Notes: generated from the sequence alone by a model not told the origin. A stretch of 14,861 bases of DNA from Anaerolineales bacterium (GCA_012032575.1 JAAUSP010000131.1:1-14861), one strand, 5' to 3'. Numbered from the stretch's first letter, positions 6,572 to 13,442 are shown. Made by a program: numbers and translations.

Positions 6572-6931
6572 TCAAGGGGAATTTTTGGAGGGTCGTGCCG
6601 GCGATACAATGACATAGGGCTGATGTTGTTGATACCGCCCCGGGTTATGTTTTTTGGCCAGATTCAGCAGGGTATCGAGCAGCACTTTTTGCTTGGCGTA
6701 TTCCAGCAGCCGGCGCACAATTTCAGCCTTGCCGGCCCCTTGCGGCAATTGCTCGTGGACGGGTCTGAATTCCGGTTCATAAAAGCACAGATCACGTAGT
6801 TCTGGTTCGGTAAAGCCCTGGGTGAGAAGATGTTGAATATTGCGGAGATGATATCTTTTGGTCATTTTGCGCCGTTTGGCCGGTTTCAACTTCATTCGAC
6901 CGGGCGAAGATGACCGGAAAAATTTAGGCAT
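6572..6931 (-). CDS. Stand-alone effector-associated (death-like adaptor) domain protein
   Basis: About 119 residues from the ATG at 6929-6931 (MPKFFRSSSPGR). The frame extends to a GTG at 6982, and ATGs at 6895 and 6865 are also possible; none has a convincing ribosome site. After a basic stretch (KLKPAKRRKMTKRYH) comes an all-helical domain of about 80 residues: NIQHLLTQGFTEPELRDLCF, FRPVHEQL, GKAEIVRRLLEYAKQ, LLDTLLNLAKKHNPGRYQQH, QPY. About 39 of 77 positions by eye equal the N-terminal domain of the fusion at 7032-7730. The pattern resembles the EADs described as adaptors in bacterial conflict and immunity systems. The gene is probably co-transcribed with the fusion, 100 bases downstream, and so SOS-controlled. 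No catalytic motif is seen; it is likely a binding partner or inhibitor. Confidence 0.75.
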   Translation of the reverse strand: MPKFFRSSSPGRMKLKPAKRRKMTKRYHLRNIQHLLTQGFTEPELRDLCFYEPEFRPVHEQLPQGAGKAEIVRRLLEYAKQKVLLDTLLNLAKKHNPGRYQQHQPYVIVSPARPSKNSP

Positions 6932-7031
6932 GGGGCTATTCTTGCATTCAAGATTGTTAAAGGTGAATCTGTGTACTAACACAAATTCTTTTCATCAATA
7001 CCCTAGTTATCAATAGCTCTAACAAGAGAAG

Positions 7032-7730
7032 TTATCTTATGTATATTGACCGTCGTGACTGGTCAGAGGGGATAATAGCAACTACTCTACCATATATTTC
7101 TACTTCATCGGGATGAACATATATAGGTTTCATGGCTTCATTTCTAGGTTGTAGCCGGATACGAGTCCCCTCATTGTAGAAACACTTCAAAGTAAACTCT
7201 CGCTGTTTAGTAAGCCAAGCAACAACTATATCACCATTTATGAAACCTTTTGATCGGTCAATGATAACAGTATCACCATCGTTGATTAAGGCATCAATCA
7301 TAGAACGACCTCTTACAATTAAAGCGAAAAATTCTCCTTTTGTAGGAAGTCTACTTCGTAAAACTTCGGTATACTCGATCTCAGTATCATAAGGGTCCTT
7401 AAATAACATATTGGGTTCGCCAGCAGCAATTGGGCCCCATAAAGGTATCTGTATCAAATCTTCTTCGGAGTTATGGTTATAGGGCTGATGTTTTTTGTAT
7501 CTGGCAGAATTATGTCTTTTAGCCCAATCAAGAAGAACCTCGACTAATAAATGTCTCTCGGCATGTTCAATAATTCGATCAATTATTTCGGCCTTGCCAA
7601 TATGTTGCGCTAGTCGGTCGAAAACAGGCCGAAAGGTAATCTGGTCGTGACAAAAACGACGCAACTCCTCCTCGGTAAAACCCTTATTCAATAGAGTACG
7701 GATATTTTCCCAAATGTAATCTTCGTCCAT
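7032..7730 (-). CDS. Effector-associated domain fused to a LexA-type S24 self-cleaving protease
   Basis: 232 residues, ATG at 7728-7730, weak ribosome site. Residues 6-84 are the same helical adaptor domain as in the next gene (LLNKGFTEEELRRFCHD, FRPVFDRL, GKAEIIDRIIEHAER, KRHNSARYKKHQPY). Residues 94-220 are a LexA/UmuD-type S24 domain with an intact cleavage site IAAGEP (Ala103-Gly104), nucleophile Ser143 (GRSMIDAL) and Lys182 (EFTLKCFY), ending GRVVAII. There is no HTH: the adaptor takes its place, so this is not a repressor. An SOS box covers its promoter. By family logic RecA filaments would trigger cutting at 103/104 and free a fragment of about 103 residues holding the adaptor. The gene looks clearly AT-richer than its neighbours, suggesting transfer. 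Domain calls are firm; the switch model is inference. Confidence 0.88.
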   Translation of the reverse strand: MDEDYIWENIRTLLNKGFTEEELRRFCHDQITFRPVFDRLAQHIGKAEIIDRIIEHAERHLLVEVLLDWAKRHNSARYKKHQPYNHNSEEDLIQIPLWGPIAAGEPNMLFKDPYDTEIEYTEVLRSRLPTKGEFFALIVRGRSMIDALINDGDTVIIDRSKGFINGDIVVAWLTKQREFTLKCFYNEGTRIRLQPRNEAMKPIYVHPDEVEIYGRVVAIIPSDQSRRSIYIR

Positions 7731-7752
7731 CGAATTTCAAGGTCCAGTTTTC

Positions 7753-7766
7753 AGAACTTATGTTCT
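7753..7766. promoter_or_regulatory. SOS box of the adaptor-protease operon
   Basis: On the minus strand AGAACATAAGTTCT; perfect five-base arms around ATAA. It overlaps the expected transcription start, just after the -10. Its half-sites equal those at lexA and the LexA paralogue. Confidence 0.87.
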
Positions 7767-7767
7767 A

Positions 7768-7795
7768 ATTTTACTTATTATAATCTTTTTGTCAA
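7768..7795 (-). promoter_or_regulatory. Promoter of the adaptor-protease operon
   Basis: Minus-strand -35 TTGACA (7790-7795), 16-base spacer, -10 TAAAAT (7768-7773). A TATAAT also occurs inside the spacer but only seven bases from the -35, so it is not used with it. The leader would be about 30 bases. Confidence 0.6.
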
Positions 7796-7842
7796 AGAAA
7801 TAAAAATTGGATAGAGCAAATCCACCTTAAAAAACTAGTGCA

Positions 7843-7872
7843 ACAAAAAACACGCTCCTGTAAAGAGCGTGT
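7843..7872 (-). terminator. Intrinsic terminator of the lexA-ridA transcript
   Basis: On the minus strand, stem ACACGCTC / GAGCGTGT (plus-strand 7865-7872 and 7850-7857), seven-base loop, followed at once by a run of T. It lies about 30 bases after the ridA-like stop and just before the promoter of the next operon, insulating the two. Confidence 0.87.
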
Positions 7873-7902
7873 TCGATTGCTTCTGCTAAAGTTTGCTTAC
7901 AT

Positions 7903-8304
7903 TTACTCCGGCACCACCGCCACTGCATCTATCTCACATAAAAAATCTGGATGAGCCAATCCAGCTACATAAGCCATGGTAATGGCAGGCGGATTGGGCC
8001 GGCGGCCCCAGACCTGCTGGAACACTTCAAACCCCGGTTGAAGGGGCTGCCCCTGGACTAAATAAATATTCCACTTGATGACATGCTCCAGACTCGCGCC
8101 GGCGGCAGCCAGAGCCGTTTGCAAATTCTTAAGAATCTGTTCCGTCTGCGCTCTGATGTCGCCTTTGCCGACGATGTTGCCGGCAGCGTCAATCGCATCC
8201 TGACCGCCCACATAAATGGTTTTGGCTGAACCGGTGACGACAATGACATTGGTAAATGCCGGATTTTTATTCAACCCCTCCGGGCTGAGATGCTGTACAG
8301 CCAT
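7903..8304 (-). CDS. RidA/YjgF/UK114 family protein
   Basis: 133 residues, ATG at 8302-8304, starting only four bases after the lexA stop, so it belongs to the SOS-controlled lexA transcript. The fold is recognisable: YVGGQDAIDAAGNIVGKGDI (31-50), QTEQILKNLQTALAAAGASL, then RRPNPPAITMAYVAGL and CEIDAVAV. Typical RidA enzymes, which hydrolyse reactive 2-imino acids from PLP enzymes, need an Arg at the position held here by Ile108 (PPAITM), while Glu124 is kept. It is therefore probably a RidA-family member with a different or lost imine deaminase activity. It should be a cytoplasmic trimer by family precedent. A terminator follows. Confidence 0.9.
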   Translation of the reverse strand: MAVQHLSPEGLNKNPAFTNVIVVTGSAKTIYVGGQDAIDAAGNIVGKGDIRAQTEQILKNLQTALAAAGASLEHVIKWNIYLVQGQPLQPGFEVFQQVWGRRPNPPAITMAYVAGLAHPDFLCEIDAVAVVPE

Positions 8305-8308
8305 CAGC

Positions 8309-8950
8309 TTAATTCAACTGGCGAATAACCGCCACGACCCGGCCTTTGATGTCAACCTTGTCGGCGTCAACATAGATGGGGGCCATCGTTTGATTTTCAG
8401 GCTGCAAACGGATACGGTCGCCTTCGTGGAAAAAGCGCTTAAGCGTGGTTTCTTCCCGGTCACTCAACCAGGCCGCGACCATATCGCCATTGTTGGCCGT
8501 TTCGGTGTGGCGCATGACCACAATATCGCCATCGTTGATCAGGGCGTCAATCATCGAAGTCCCTTTGACCTTCAAGGCGTAGATGCCGGTTTCATCGGGG
8601 ATCATATCACGGGTGAGTTCGATGGCGTCGGTTTCGCTGTCAAAGCTGTCGGGGAAGACCCGCAGCGGCTCACCGGCGGCGATACGGCCTAGCAGCGGCA
8701 CCCGGACCAGATCAAGTGCGCCGGATGACATCTCATTCAGGCTCTCCACCAGCCGGATGCCCCGCGAAACGGTACGATCACGGTAAATGAAGCCCCCGCG
8801 CTGCAAAGCATCCAGGTTGTAATTAACCACCGAGGTAGAAGTGATGCCTACCGCCTCGCCAATTTCACGAATAGTAGGAGGGTAGCCGTTGTCCACAGCA
8901 AAGGTTTTTAAGAAGCTGAGGATTTTGCTCTGTCGTTCGGATAGGCTCAT
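8309..8950 (-). CDS. lexA: LexA repressor, SOS regulator
   Basis: 213 residues from the ATG at 8948-8950, preceded by AAGGAGAT; a frame extending upstream to 8989 lacks a ribosome site. HTH: YPPTIREIGEAVGITSTSVVNYNLDAL (23-49). Linker, then cleavage site GRIAAGEP with scissile Ala92-Gly93, nucleophile Ser132 (GTSMIDAL) and Lys171 (TTLKRFF). It represses SOS genes by binding GAAC-N4-GTTC boxes and self-cleaves on RecA filaments after DNA damage. It controls itself through a box inside its promoter. The ridA-like gene follows in the same transcript. Of the three S24 genes here this is the only one with both the HTH and the cleavage site, so it is the authentic LexA. Confidence 0.97.
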   Translation of the reverse strand: MSLSERQSKILSFLKTFAVDNGYPPTIREIGEAVGITSTSVVNYNLDALQRGGFIYRDRTVSRGIRLVESLNEMSSGALDLVRVPLLGRIAAGEPLRVFPDSFDSETDAIELTRDMIPDETGIYALKVKGTSMIDALINDGDIVVMRHTETANNGDMVAAWLSDREETTLKRFFHEGDRIRLQPENQTMAPIYVDADKVDIKGRVVAVIRQLN

Positions 8951-9007
8951 AGTGTATCTCCTTGATAAACGGTCATTTGTTCGGACCATTTGTGCTATTT
9001 AGAGCCT

Positions 9008-9037
9008 ATTATAGCACGAACGTGTGTTCTGTGTCAA
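9008..9037 (-). promoter_or_regulatory. lexA promoter
   Basis: Minus-strand -35 TTGACA (9032-9037), 18-base spacer, -10 TATAAT (9008-9013); both hexamers are perfect. The spacer holds the SOS box. Confidence 0.9.
9017..9030. promoter_or_regulatory. SOS box of lexA
   Basis: On the minus strand AGAACACACGTTCG. It lies inside the promoter spacer, so LexA binding would directly exclude RNA polymerase. The core equals that of the two boxes at the LexA paralogue. Confidence 0.92.
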
Positions 9038-9090
9038 GTCCAGATTTTAATCTGGTGTTCTATTGTTTTTGGGAGAGAGAACCAATGAGG

Positions 9091-9537
9091 TTATTTTAAT
9101 TTCTTAGCGGCAGCAGCAACGGCCTGATCAATCGCTTCGATCAAGCGGTTGAGGTCGGGGGGTTTGACAAAAAATTCGTCGGCTCCGGCCAGTCGAGCCT
9201 GATCGCGCTCTTTTTTACTGCTCCAGGCCGAGACCACAAAGATGGGGATGTGTCGCGTTTTGGGGTTAAATCGAATCTCCTGGATTGCTTTGTAGCCATC
9301 CATAATCGGCATACGTAAATCCATCAAGATCAGGTCAGGTTTCCATTTGAGGGCCGTTTCGACACCCTCCTCGCCGTTCCTGGCATAGGCTACTTTATAG
9401 CCGTAAATTTCCAGCAACCGTGAGATGGTATCGCGAATAACCTCGGCATCTTCCACATAAAGGATACGTGTGGCTTGTTTTTGCTCATCACCCTTTAAAT
9501 GTAGTCGTTTGAGTTTCTTGGGGCCTTGCTCGGTCAT
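9091..9537 (-). CDS. Single-domain response regulator (CheY-like receiver)
   Basis: 148 residues: a basic N-terminal tail of about 22, then one receiver domain and no output domain. Acidic pair Glu29-Asp30 (ILYVED), phospho-acceptor Asp73 (LILMDLRMPIMDG), Ser103 (VVSAW) in place of the conserved Ser/Thr, and Lys125 (EFFVKPP). All receiver residues needed for phosphorylation are present. It should relay a histidine-kinase signal by protein contact. No kinase lies nearby. It follows the STAS gene by 47 bases on the same strand, so the two may form a partner-switching or phosphorelay pair. Confidence 0.93.
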   Translation of the reverse strand: MTEQGPKKLKRLHLKGDEQKQATRILYVEDAEVIRDTISRLLEIYGYKVAYARNGEEGVETALKWKPDLILMDLRMPIMDGYKAIQEIRFNPKTRHIPIFVVSAWSSKKERDQARLAGADEFFVKPPDLNRLIEAIDQAVAAAAKKLK

Positions 9538-9584
9538 GAAAAAACCTTTGTTGTTGGCTAACCCATCCGTACTCGACTGTTTGT

Positions 9585-9917
9585 CTAATCATTCGTTTCG
9601 ATCACAAAAACCCGGTCAAACTGCATGATTCTGAGTAAACGCTTGAGGTGAGGATTGGGGTATTGTAAAATTATCTGGATGTTTTCGTTGGAGAAATCTC
9701 GGTGAGCGTTTAATAAAACTCGCAGGCCGTGTGAGTCAATAAAATCCACCTCGCTTAAATCAAGCGCCAGCTTTTTGACCTGAGCCTGGACCATTTCTTT
9801 CAACAGCGCAGCGCTGTTATCGGTAGACCACATCTGATGGGCGGTAGCGGAGTCAATATTACCACTCAGTTTCAGGGTCCAAATATCACTCTGGCGGGTC
9901 AATTTTGTGGATAGCAT
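9585..9917 (-). CDS. STAS-domain anti-sigma factor antagonist
   Basis: 110 residues with one STAS domain: WTLKLSGNIDSATA (13-26), LALDLSEVDFIDSHGLRVLL with the phospho-serine position Ser62, and a C-terminal strand-helix RLLRIMQFDRVFVI. By family precedent the unphosphorylated form binds a serine-kinase anti-sigma factor and frees a sigma factor, or works in a related partner switch. No kinase or sigma gene is in the window. It lies upstream of the response regulator on the same strand. Its 151-base upstream gap holds an AT-rich TATTATTATAA but no convincing -35. Confidence 0.88.
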   Translation of the reverse strand: MLSTKLTRQSDIWTLKLSGNIDSATAHQMWSTDNSAALLKEMVQAQVKKLALDLSEVDFIDSHGLRVLLNAHRDFSNENIQIILQYPNPHLKRLLRIMQFDRVFVIETND

Positions 9918-10068
9918 GATAATCTGCCTTCACCTGTGGCTCAACTTATGCCTTATAATAATAGCATAGATTTTGCCAGGAGGCCACATGCCCACTTAGG
10001 CATTTTGGTTTATTGACTTGCTCAGAGGGAATTGGGCAATCTCTGGGCCGGTGGAAAAACCTTTAAAA

Positions 10069-11529
10069 CTAACCAAACAGCCCCAGTGAAGTCAAATTAA
10101 CAAGAGGAGTAGGCCAGATGCCCAATACAATCGTCACAATGGCGGCAACGGCCAGGGTAAATGTAATCGGCCCATTCAGGTTGAGCGGGATGTTTTCCTG
10201 ACCATCAGTGGCGGGACGCATGTACATCTGCACTACGACTGCCAGATAATAGAAAGCCGAGATAGCGCTGTTGATCATGCCGACAGCCGCCAGCCAGCTC
10301 ATCCCTGCTTCGACCGCCGCGCCAAAGACGTACAATTTGCCCCAAAAGCCGATAAAGGGCGGAATTCCGGTCAGCGAGAACATAAAAAAAGTCATGGCCA
10401 GGGCCAGCAGGGGTTTGCGCGTGCCCAGCCCGGCGTAATCGGTGAAGCTGGTCCCGATGGCGTCGCGCCGCTCCAACACCGTCACCATCGCAAAAGCGCC
10501 GATATTCATAAAGGCGTAGGCCATCAGGTAAAAAAGAATCCCGGTGACACCGGCCGTATTGCCCGCAGCCACCCCCACCAAAATGTACCCGGCGTGCGCG
10601 ATGCTGGAATAAGCCAGAGTCCGTTTGACATCTTTTTGCGCCAGCGCCGCAATATTGCCGCCGGTCATAGTGATGACCGCCAGGAAAGCCACCGCGATTT
10701 GCCAGTCGAGGGTAAAGGCGTTGCTAAAGGAGACCATCAGCAGCCGGATGAGGGCGGCAAAACCGGCCGCTTTAGCCCCCACCGACATAAAAGCCGTGAC
10801 CGAAGTCGGCGCGCCGTGATAGACATCCGGCGTCCACCATTGAAACGGCACCGCCGCGATTTTGAAGCCGAAGCCCACCAGAATCAGCCCCAGGCCGACC
10901 AGCGCCAGCGGGTCACGCATATTGCCCCGGTCGGGGGTGAACCATTCGCCAATAGCCTGGAGGTTGGTCGAGCCGGTCGCGCCGTAGAGCAGGGCCACGC
11001 CGTACAGGAAAAAGGCCGAGGCAAAAGCGCCCAGTACAAAATATTTCATCCCGGCCTCGCCGGAGGCCATCTGCCGCCGGTTGAACGCCGCCAAAATATA
11101 GAGGGCCATGGACATAATTTCCAGCCCCATAAAAACGACAATCAAATCGGTGGCCGCGCCCATCATCATCATGCCGCTGGTGGCAAAAAGCAGCAGAGCG
11201 TAATATTCGCCGCGCTGCATGCCTTTGTGGTCAAGATAGCCCAACGCTATCAAAACCGACAGCGCCGCCGTGACGATAAAAATCAAATTGAGCACCAGCG
11301 AATAGCCATCGCTGACGGCCATATTCTGAAAGGCCGGCGCGGGCGGCGCAGCCAGGAGCATCACCAGGCAGGGTGCAACGGCAAGGGCCAACCCCAGCAG
11401 ACTCAGATAGCCCAGAACACGCTTGTCGGTGATAAATAGATCACAAATCATCACCAGCGCCGCCGTACCGATAACCACCAGCACTGGCGCTAACGCGGCA
11501 AAGTTCAGAATTGGAAAATCTATTGGCAT
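10069..11529 (-). CDS. nuoN: NADH-quinone oxidoreductase subunit N
   Basis: 486 residues from the ATG at 11527-11529, with GGAG upstream; full length for the family. About 14 hydrophobic segments make an antiporter-like proton channel in the membrane arm of complex I. Conserved parts include MGLEIMSMALYILAAF with the membrane glutamate, FKIAAVPFQWWTPDVYHGAP, and DVKRTLAYSSIAHAGYILVG with the channel lysine. It follows nuoM after a 208-base gap filled by a palindromic element. It couples electron transfer from NADH to quinone with proton pumping. It appears intact and is the last nuo gene in this operon. Confidence 0.96.
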   Translation of the reverse strand: MPIDFPILNFAALAPVLVVIGTAALVMICDLFITDKRVLGYLSLLGLALAVAPCLVMLLAAPPAPAFQNMAVSDGYSLVLNLIFIVTAALSVLIALGYLDHKGMQRGEYYALLLFATSGMMMMGAATDLIVVFMGLEIMSMALYILAAFNRRQMASGEAGMKYFVLGAFASAFFLYGVALLYGATGSTNLQAIGEWFTPDRGNMRDPLALVGLGLILVGFGFKIAAVPFQWWTPDVYHGAPTSVTAFMSVGAKAAGFAALIRLLMVSFSNAFTLDWQIAVAFLAVITMTGGNIAALAQKDVKRTLAYSSIAHAGYILVGVAAGNTAGVTGILFYLMAYAFMNIGAFAMVTVLERRDAIGTSFTDYAGLGTRKPLLALAMTFFMFSLTGIPPFIGFWGKLYVFGAAVEAGMSWLAAVGMINSAISAFYYLAVVVQMYMRPATDGQENIPLNLNGPITFTLAVAAIVTIVLGIWPTPLVNLTSLGLFG

Positions 11530-11544
11530 ACGTTCTCCATGGAA

Positions 11545-11737
11545 AGAGATTGGAGATTAGAGATTAGAGATTAAAAATCCTATTGACAGAGTAATATTTC
11601 ACCGCTGAGCACGCAGAGAACGCAGAGTTTTTTATAAATCTCTCGGCGAACTTTGCGCTCTCGGCGGTTAATTTGAGTCAAGAGTTTAAATTAGTCAATC
11701 AACGAGGATTAAAAATCTCCAATCTCTAATCTCTAAT
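11545..11737. repeat. Nested inverted-repeat element between nuoM and nuoN
   Basis: Outer arms: 11545-11581 (units of GAGATTA ending AAAAATCCT) and 11705-11737 (AGGATTAAAAATCTCC and on), near reverse complements. Inner arms 11601-11618 and 11651-11668 match at about 14 of 18 positions and resemble the CGCAGAG wording of the repeat at 587. The nuoM stop codon begins at the end of the right arm. No coding frame of note. It looks like a small non-autonomous or dispersed repeat in an operon gap. Confidence 0.75.
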
Positions 11738-12844
11738 TTACTGCCCGGCAACGAGCAGGGTTGAATTGACCAGATTCGCCAGTTCAGCCGTAGCCGGGTT
11801 GATTTTGTCTAATAACAAATTAGGATACAGTCCAATGACAAAGAAAAAGACAGTCAAGGCCAGGGCGATGACAATCTCACGAGCGTTCATATCTTTGAGC
11901 TGCTCGTTGGCCGGATTGAACGGACCAAACATAACTTTGCGCACCGCCACCAGCAAATACCAGGCCGCCAGCACAATCCCAATGGTACCCAGGGTAGCGG
12001 CAATCCAATTGACTCGAAACGTGCCGAGCAGGATCACAAATTCGCCCACAAAGCCGTTCAGCCCCGGCAGCCCCACCGACGAAAAAACCGCCAGCAGGAA
12101 AAACGTCCCGAACACCGGCACTTTAATCCAGATGCCGCCATATTCTTTGAACAGGCGGGTGTGGCGCTGCTCGTACAGCACACCGACCATAAAAAAGAGC
12201 ATGCCGGTGCTCAAGCCGTGATTGACCATCTGCAACACAGCGCCGCTGAGGCCCTGCTGTCCGCCGCTAAAAATCCCCAAAACAATATAGCCCATGTGCG
12301 CCACCGACGAATAGGCGACCAGCCGCTTGACGTCATCCTGCCGCAGTGCCACCAGCGCCCCGTATAAAATACCAATCACCGCCAAACTGACCATCAGCGG
12401 CGTCCAGAAAGGGACTGCTTCGGGAAACAACGGAATGGCGAAGCGCAAAAAGCCATAAGTGCCCATTTTCAGCAGCACCCCGGCCAGAATAATCGAGCCG
12501 GCCGTCGGCGCTTCGACGTGGGCGGCGGGCAGCCAGGTGTGCAGGGGGAACAGCGGCGTTTTCACCGCAAAAGCGAGGGCAAAGGCGATAAAAAGCCACA
12601 CTTGCAGGGTGGCCGGCACGTTGGCGTTGGCTACCAGCGTCGGCAGGTCGGAAGTATTTGGCTCGGCATAAAAATACAACACCAGCGCCGCCACCAGCAT
12701 CAGGGCGCTGCCGGCCATGGTGTAAATAATGAACTTGATCGAGGCGTAGACGCGCCGCTCGCCGCCCCACTGCCCAATCAACAGCGCCATCGGGATGAGG
12801 CTGGCTTCCCAGAAAAGATAAAACAGAAACAGGTCCAGCGAGAC
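11738..12844 (-). CDS. nuoM: NADH-quinone oxidoreductase subunit M, main C-terminal part (frameshifted gene)
   Basis: This frame carries most of NuoM: VSLDLFLFYLFWEASLIPM just after the break, then IKFIIYTMAGSALML, HTWLPAAHVEAPTAGS, DDVKRLVAYSSVAHMGYI with the channel lysine, and GLPGLNGFVGEF. The first ATG in frame is at 12788-12790, but that lies within conserved sequence and is not a true start. Joined to the N-terminal part at 12778-13215 with one added base, the protein is 492 residues, the normal NuoM size. NuoM is an antiporter-like proton-pumping subunit of the complex I membrane arm. Its stop abuts a repeat element; nuoN follows. Confidence 0.93.
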   Translation of the reverse strand, partial: VSLDLFLFYLFWEASLIPMALLIGQWGGERRVYASIKFIIYTMAGSALMLVAALVLYFYAEPNTSDLPTLVANANVPATLQVWLFIAFALAFAVKTPLFPLHTWLPAAHVEAPTAGSIILAGVLLKMGTYGFLRFAIPLFPEAVPFWTPLMVSLAVIGILYGALVALRQDDVKRLVAYSSVAHMGYIVLGIFSGGQQGLSGAVLQMVNHGLSTGMLFFMVGVLYEQRHTRLFKEYGGIWIKVPVFGTFFLLAVFSSVGLPGLNGFVGEFVILLGTFRVNWIAATLGTIGIVLAAWYLLVAVRKVMFGPFNPANEQLKDMNAREIVIALALTVFFFVIGLYPNLLLDKINPATAELANLVNSTLLVAGQ

Positions 12845-13215
12845 AAAACGCCCAGCATGGCCGTTTCCAGCAGCAGCAGCAGCGCCATATATTCTTTGAC
12901 CTGCTTGGTGATGGCGCTAAAGGAACTGTAAATGGCAATCACCGACAGGAAGGTGGTCAACAGCACCAAAAAGAGGCTGAGGCCGTCAATGCCGACGTGA
13001 TAATTGATATTAAGCGAGGGAATCCAGGCCGCGAATTCTTCATATTGATAGCCGGGCGTTGCTTTAAACCCAAAATAAAGCGGCAGCGACACCAGCAAAT
13101 TGAGCAGGGCCACGGCCAGGGCCAGCCACTTGCTCAACTCCTCACGCTCGCGCGGGATCAGCGTGGCCAGGATCGCCCCGGCGAGAGGGATGATGAGTAA
13201 AAAGGAAAGAGTCAT
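12778..13215 (-). CDS. nuoM: NADH-quinone oxidoreductase subunit M, N-terminal part (frameshifted gene)
   Basis: Starts at the ATG 13213-13215 (MTLSFLLIIPLAGAI). It holds the first helices and the family motif YHVGIDGLSLFLVLLTTFLS, then KEYMALLLLLETAMLGV. After that Val the visible frame reads unrelated sequence (LSRWTCFCF) to a stop at 12778. The expected FVSLDLFLFYLFWE continues in the next frame. The break falls in a run of four A on the plus strand (12845-12848); one more base would restore a whole nuoM. This is one gene with the following entry, not a separate protein. Confidence 0.92.
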   Translation of the reverse strand: MTLSFLLIIPLAGAILATLIPREREELSKWLALAVALLNLLVSLPLYFGFKATPGYQYEEFAAWIPSLNINYHVGIDGLSLFLVLLTTFLSVIAIYSSFSAITKQVKEYMALLLLLETAMLGVLSRWTCFCFIFSGKPASSRWRC

Positions 13216-13270
13216 TTAGCACTCCAAGTTTTTCGGAAAAGCGCTCAAATTTCTGATAGTTTTCAATTAC

Positions 13271-13406
13271 AGGACTTGCGGCGCGGTCATGTCATTTCGA
13301 GCGACGAAGGAGCGAGAAATCCCTCAAAACTCCTCTTGCAAGACGAGGTATTAGGGATTTCTCCCTTCGGTCGAAATGACATGCTTAGGCTCACCGCGTA
13401 AGTCCT
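13271..13406. repeat. Palindromic dispersed repeat, copy 2
   Basis: Inner arms 13288-13323 and 13354-13383 have the same wording as copy 1 (CATGTCATTTCGA, AGAAATCCC, GGGATTTCTCCCTT, AAATGACATG). Here the inverted repeat extends outward: AGGACTTGCGGCGCGGT at 13271 pairs with ACCGCGTAAGTCCT ending at 13406. The element spans about 136 bases and occupies most of the 227-base gap before nuoM. No gene lies within it. Confidence 0.87.
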
Positions 13407-13442
13407 TGTCAATTAGATTACTCCAGCCAGGATTTATTCAAT

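Noticed and set aside
8971..8982. GAACAAATGACC on the minus strand as a second lexA operator
   Set aside because: Only one half-site fits; the other half matches at two of four positions, and it lies in the leader.
9040..9055. CCAGATT/AATCTGG palindrome as a terminator of the response regulator operon
   Set aside because: Seven-base stem with only two central bases and no T-tract on the minus strand; it may be chance.
10594..11439. Plus-strand open frame of 281 codons opposite nuoN
   Set aside because: Shadow of a well-conserved NuoN frame, rich in His, Gln and Arg with no recognisable domain.
11585..11740. Small gene in the nuoM-nuoN gap
   Set aside because: No frame with a ribosome site; the gap is made of inverted repeats.
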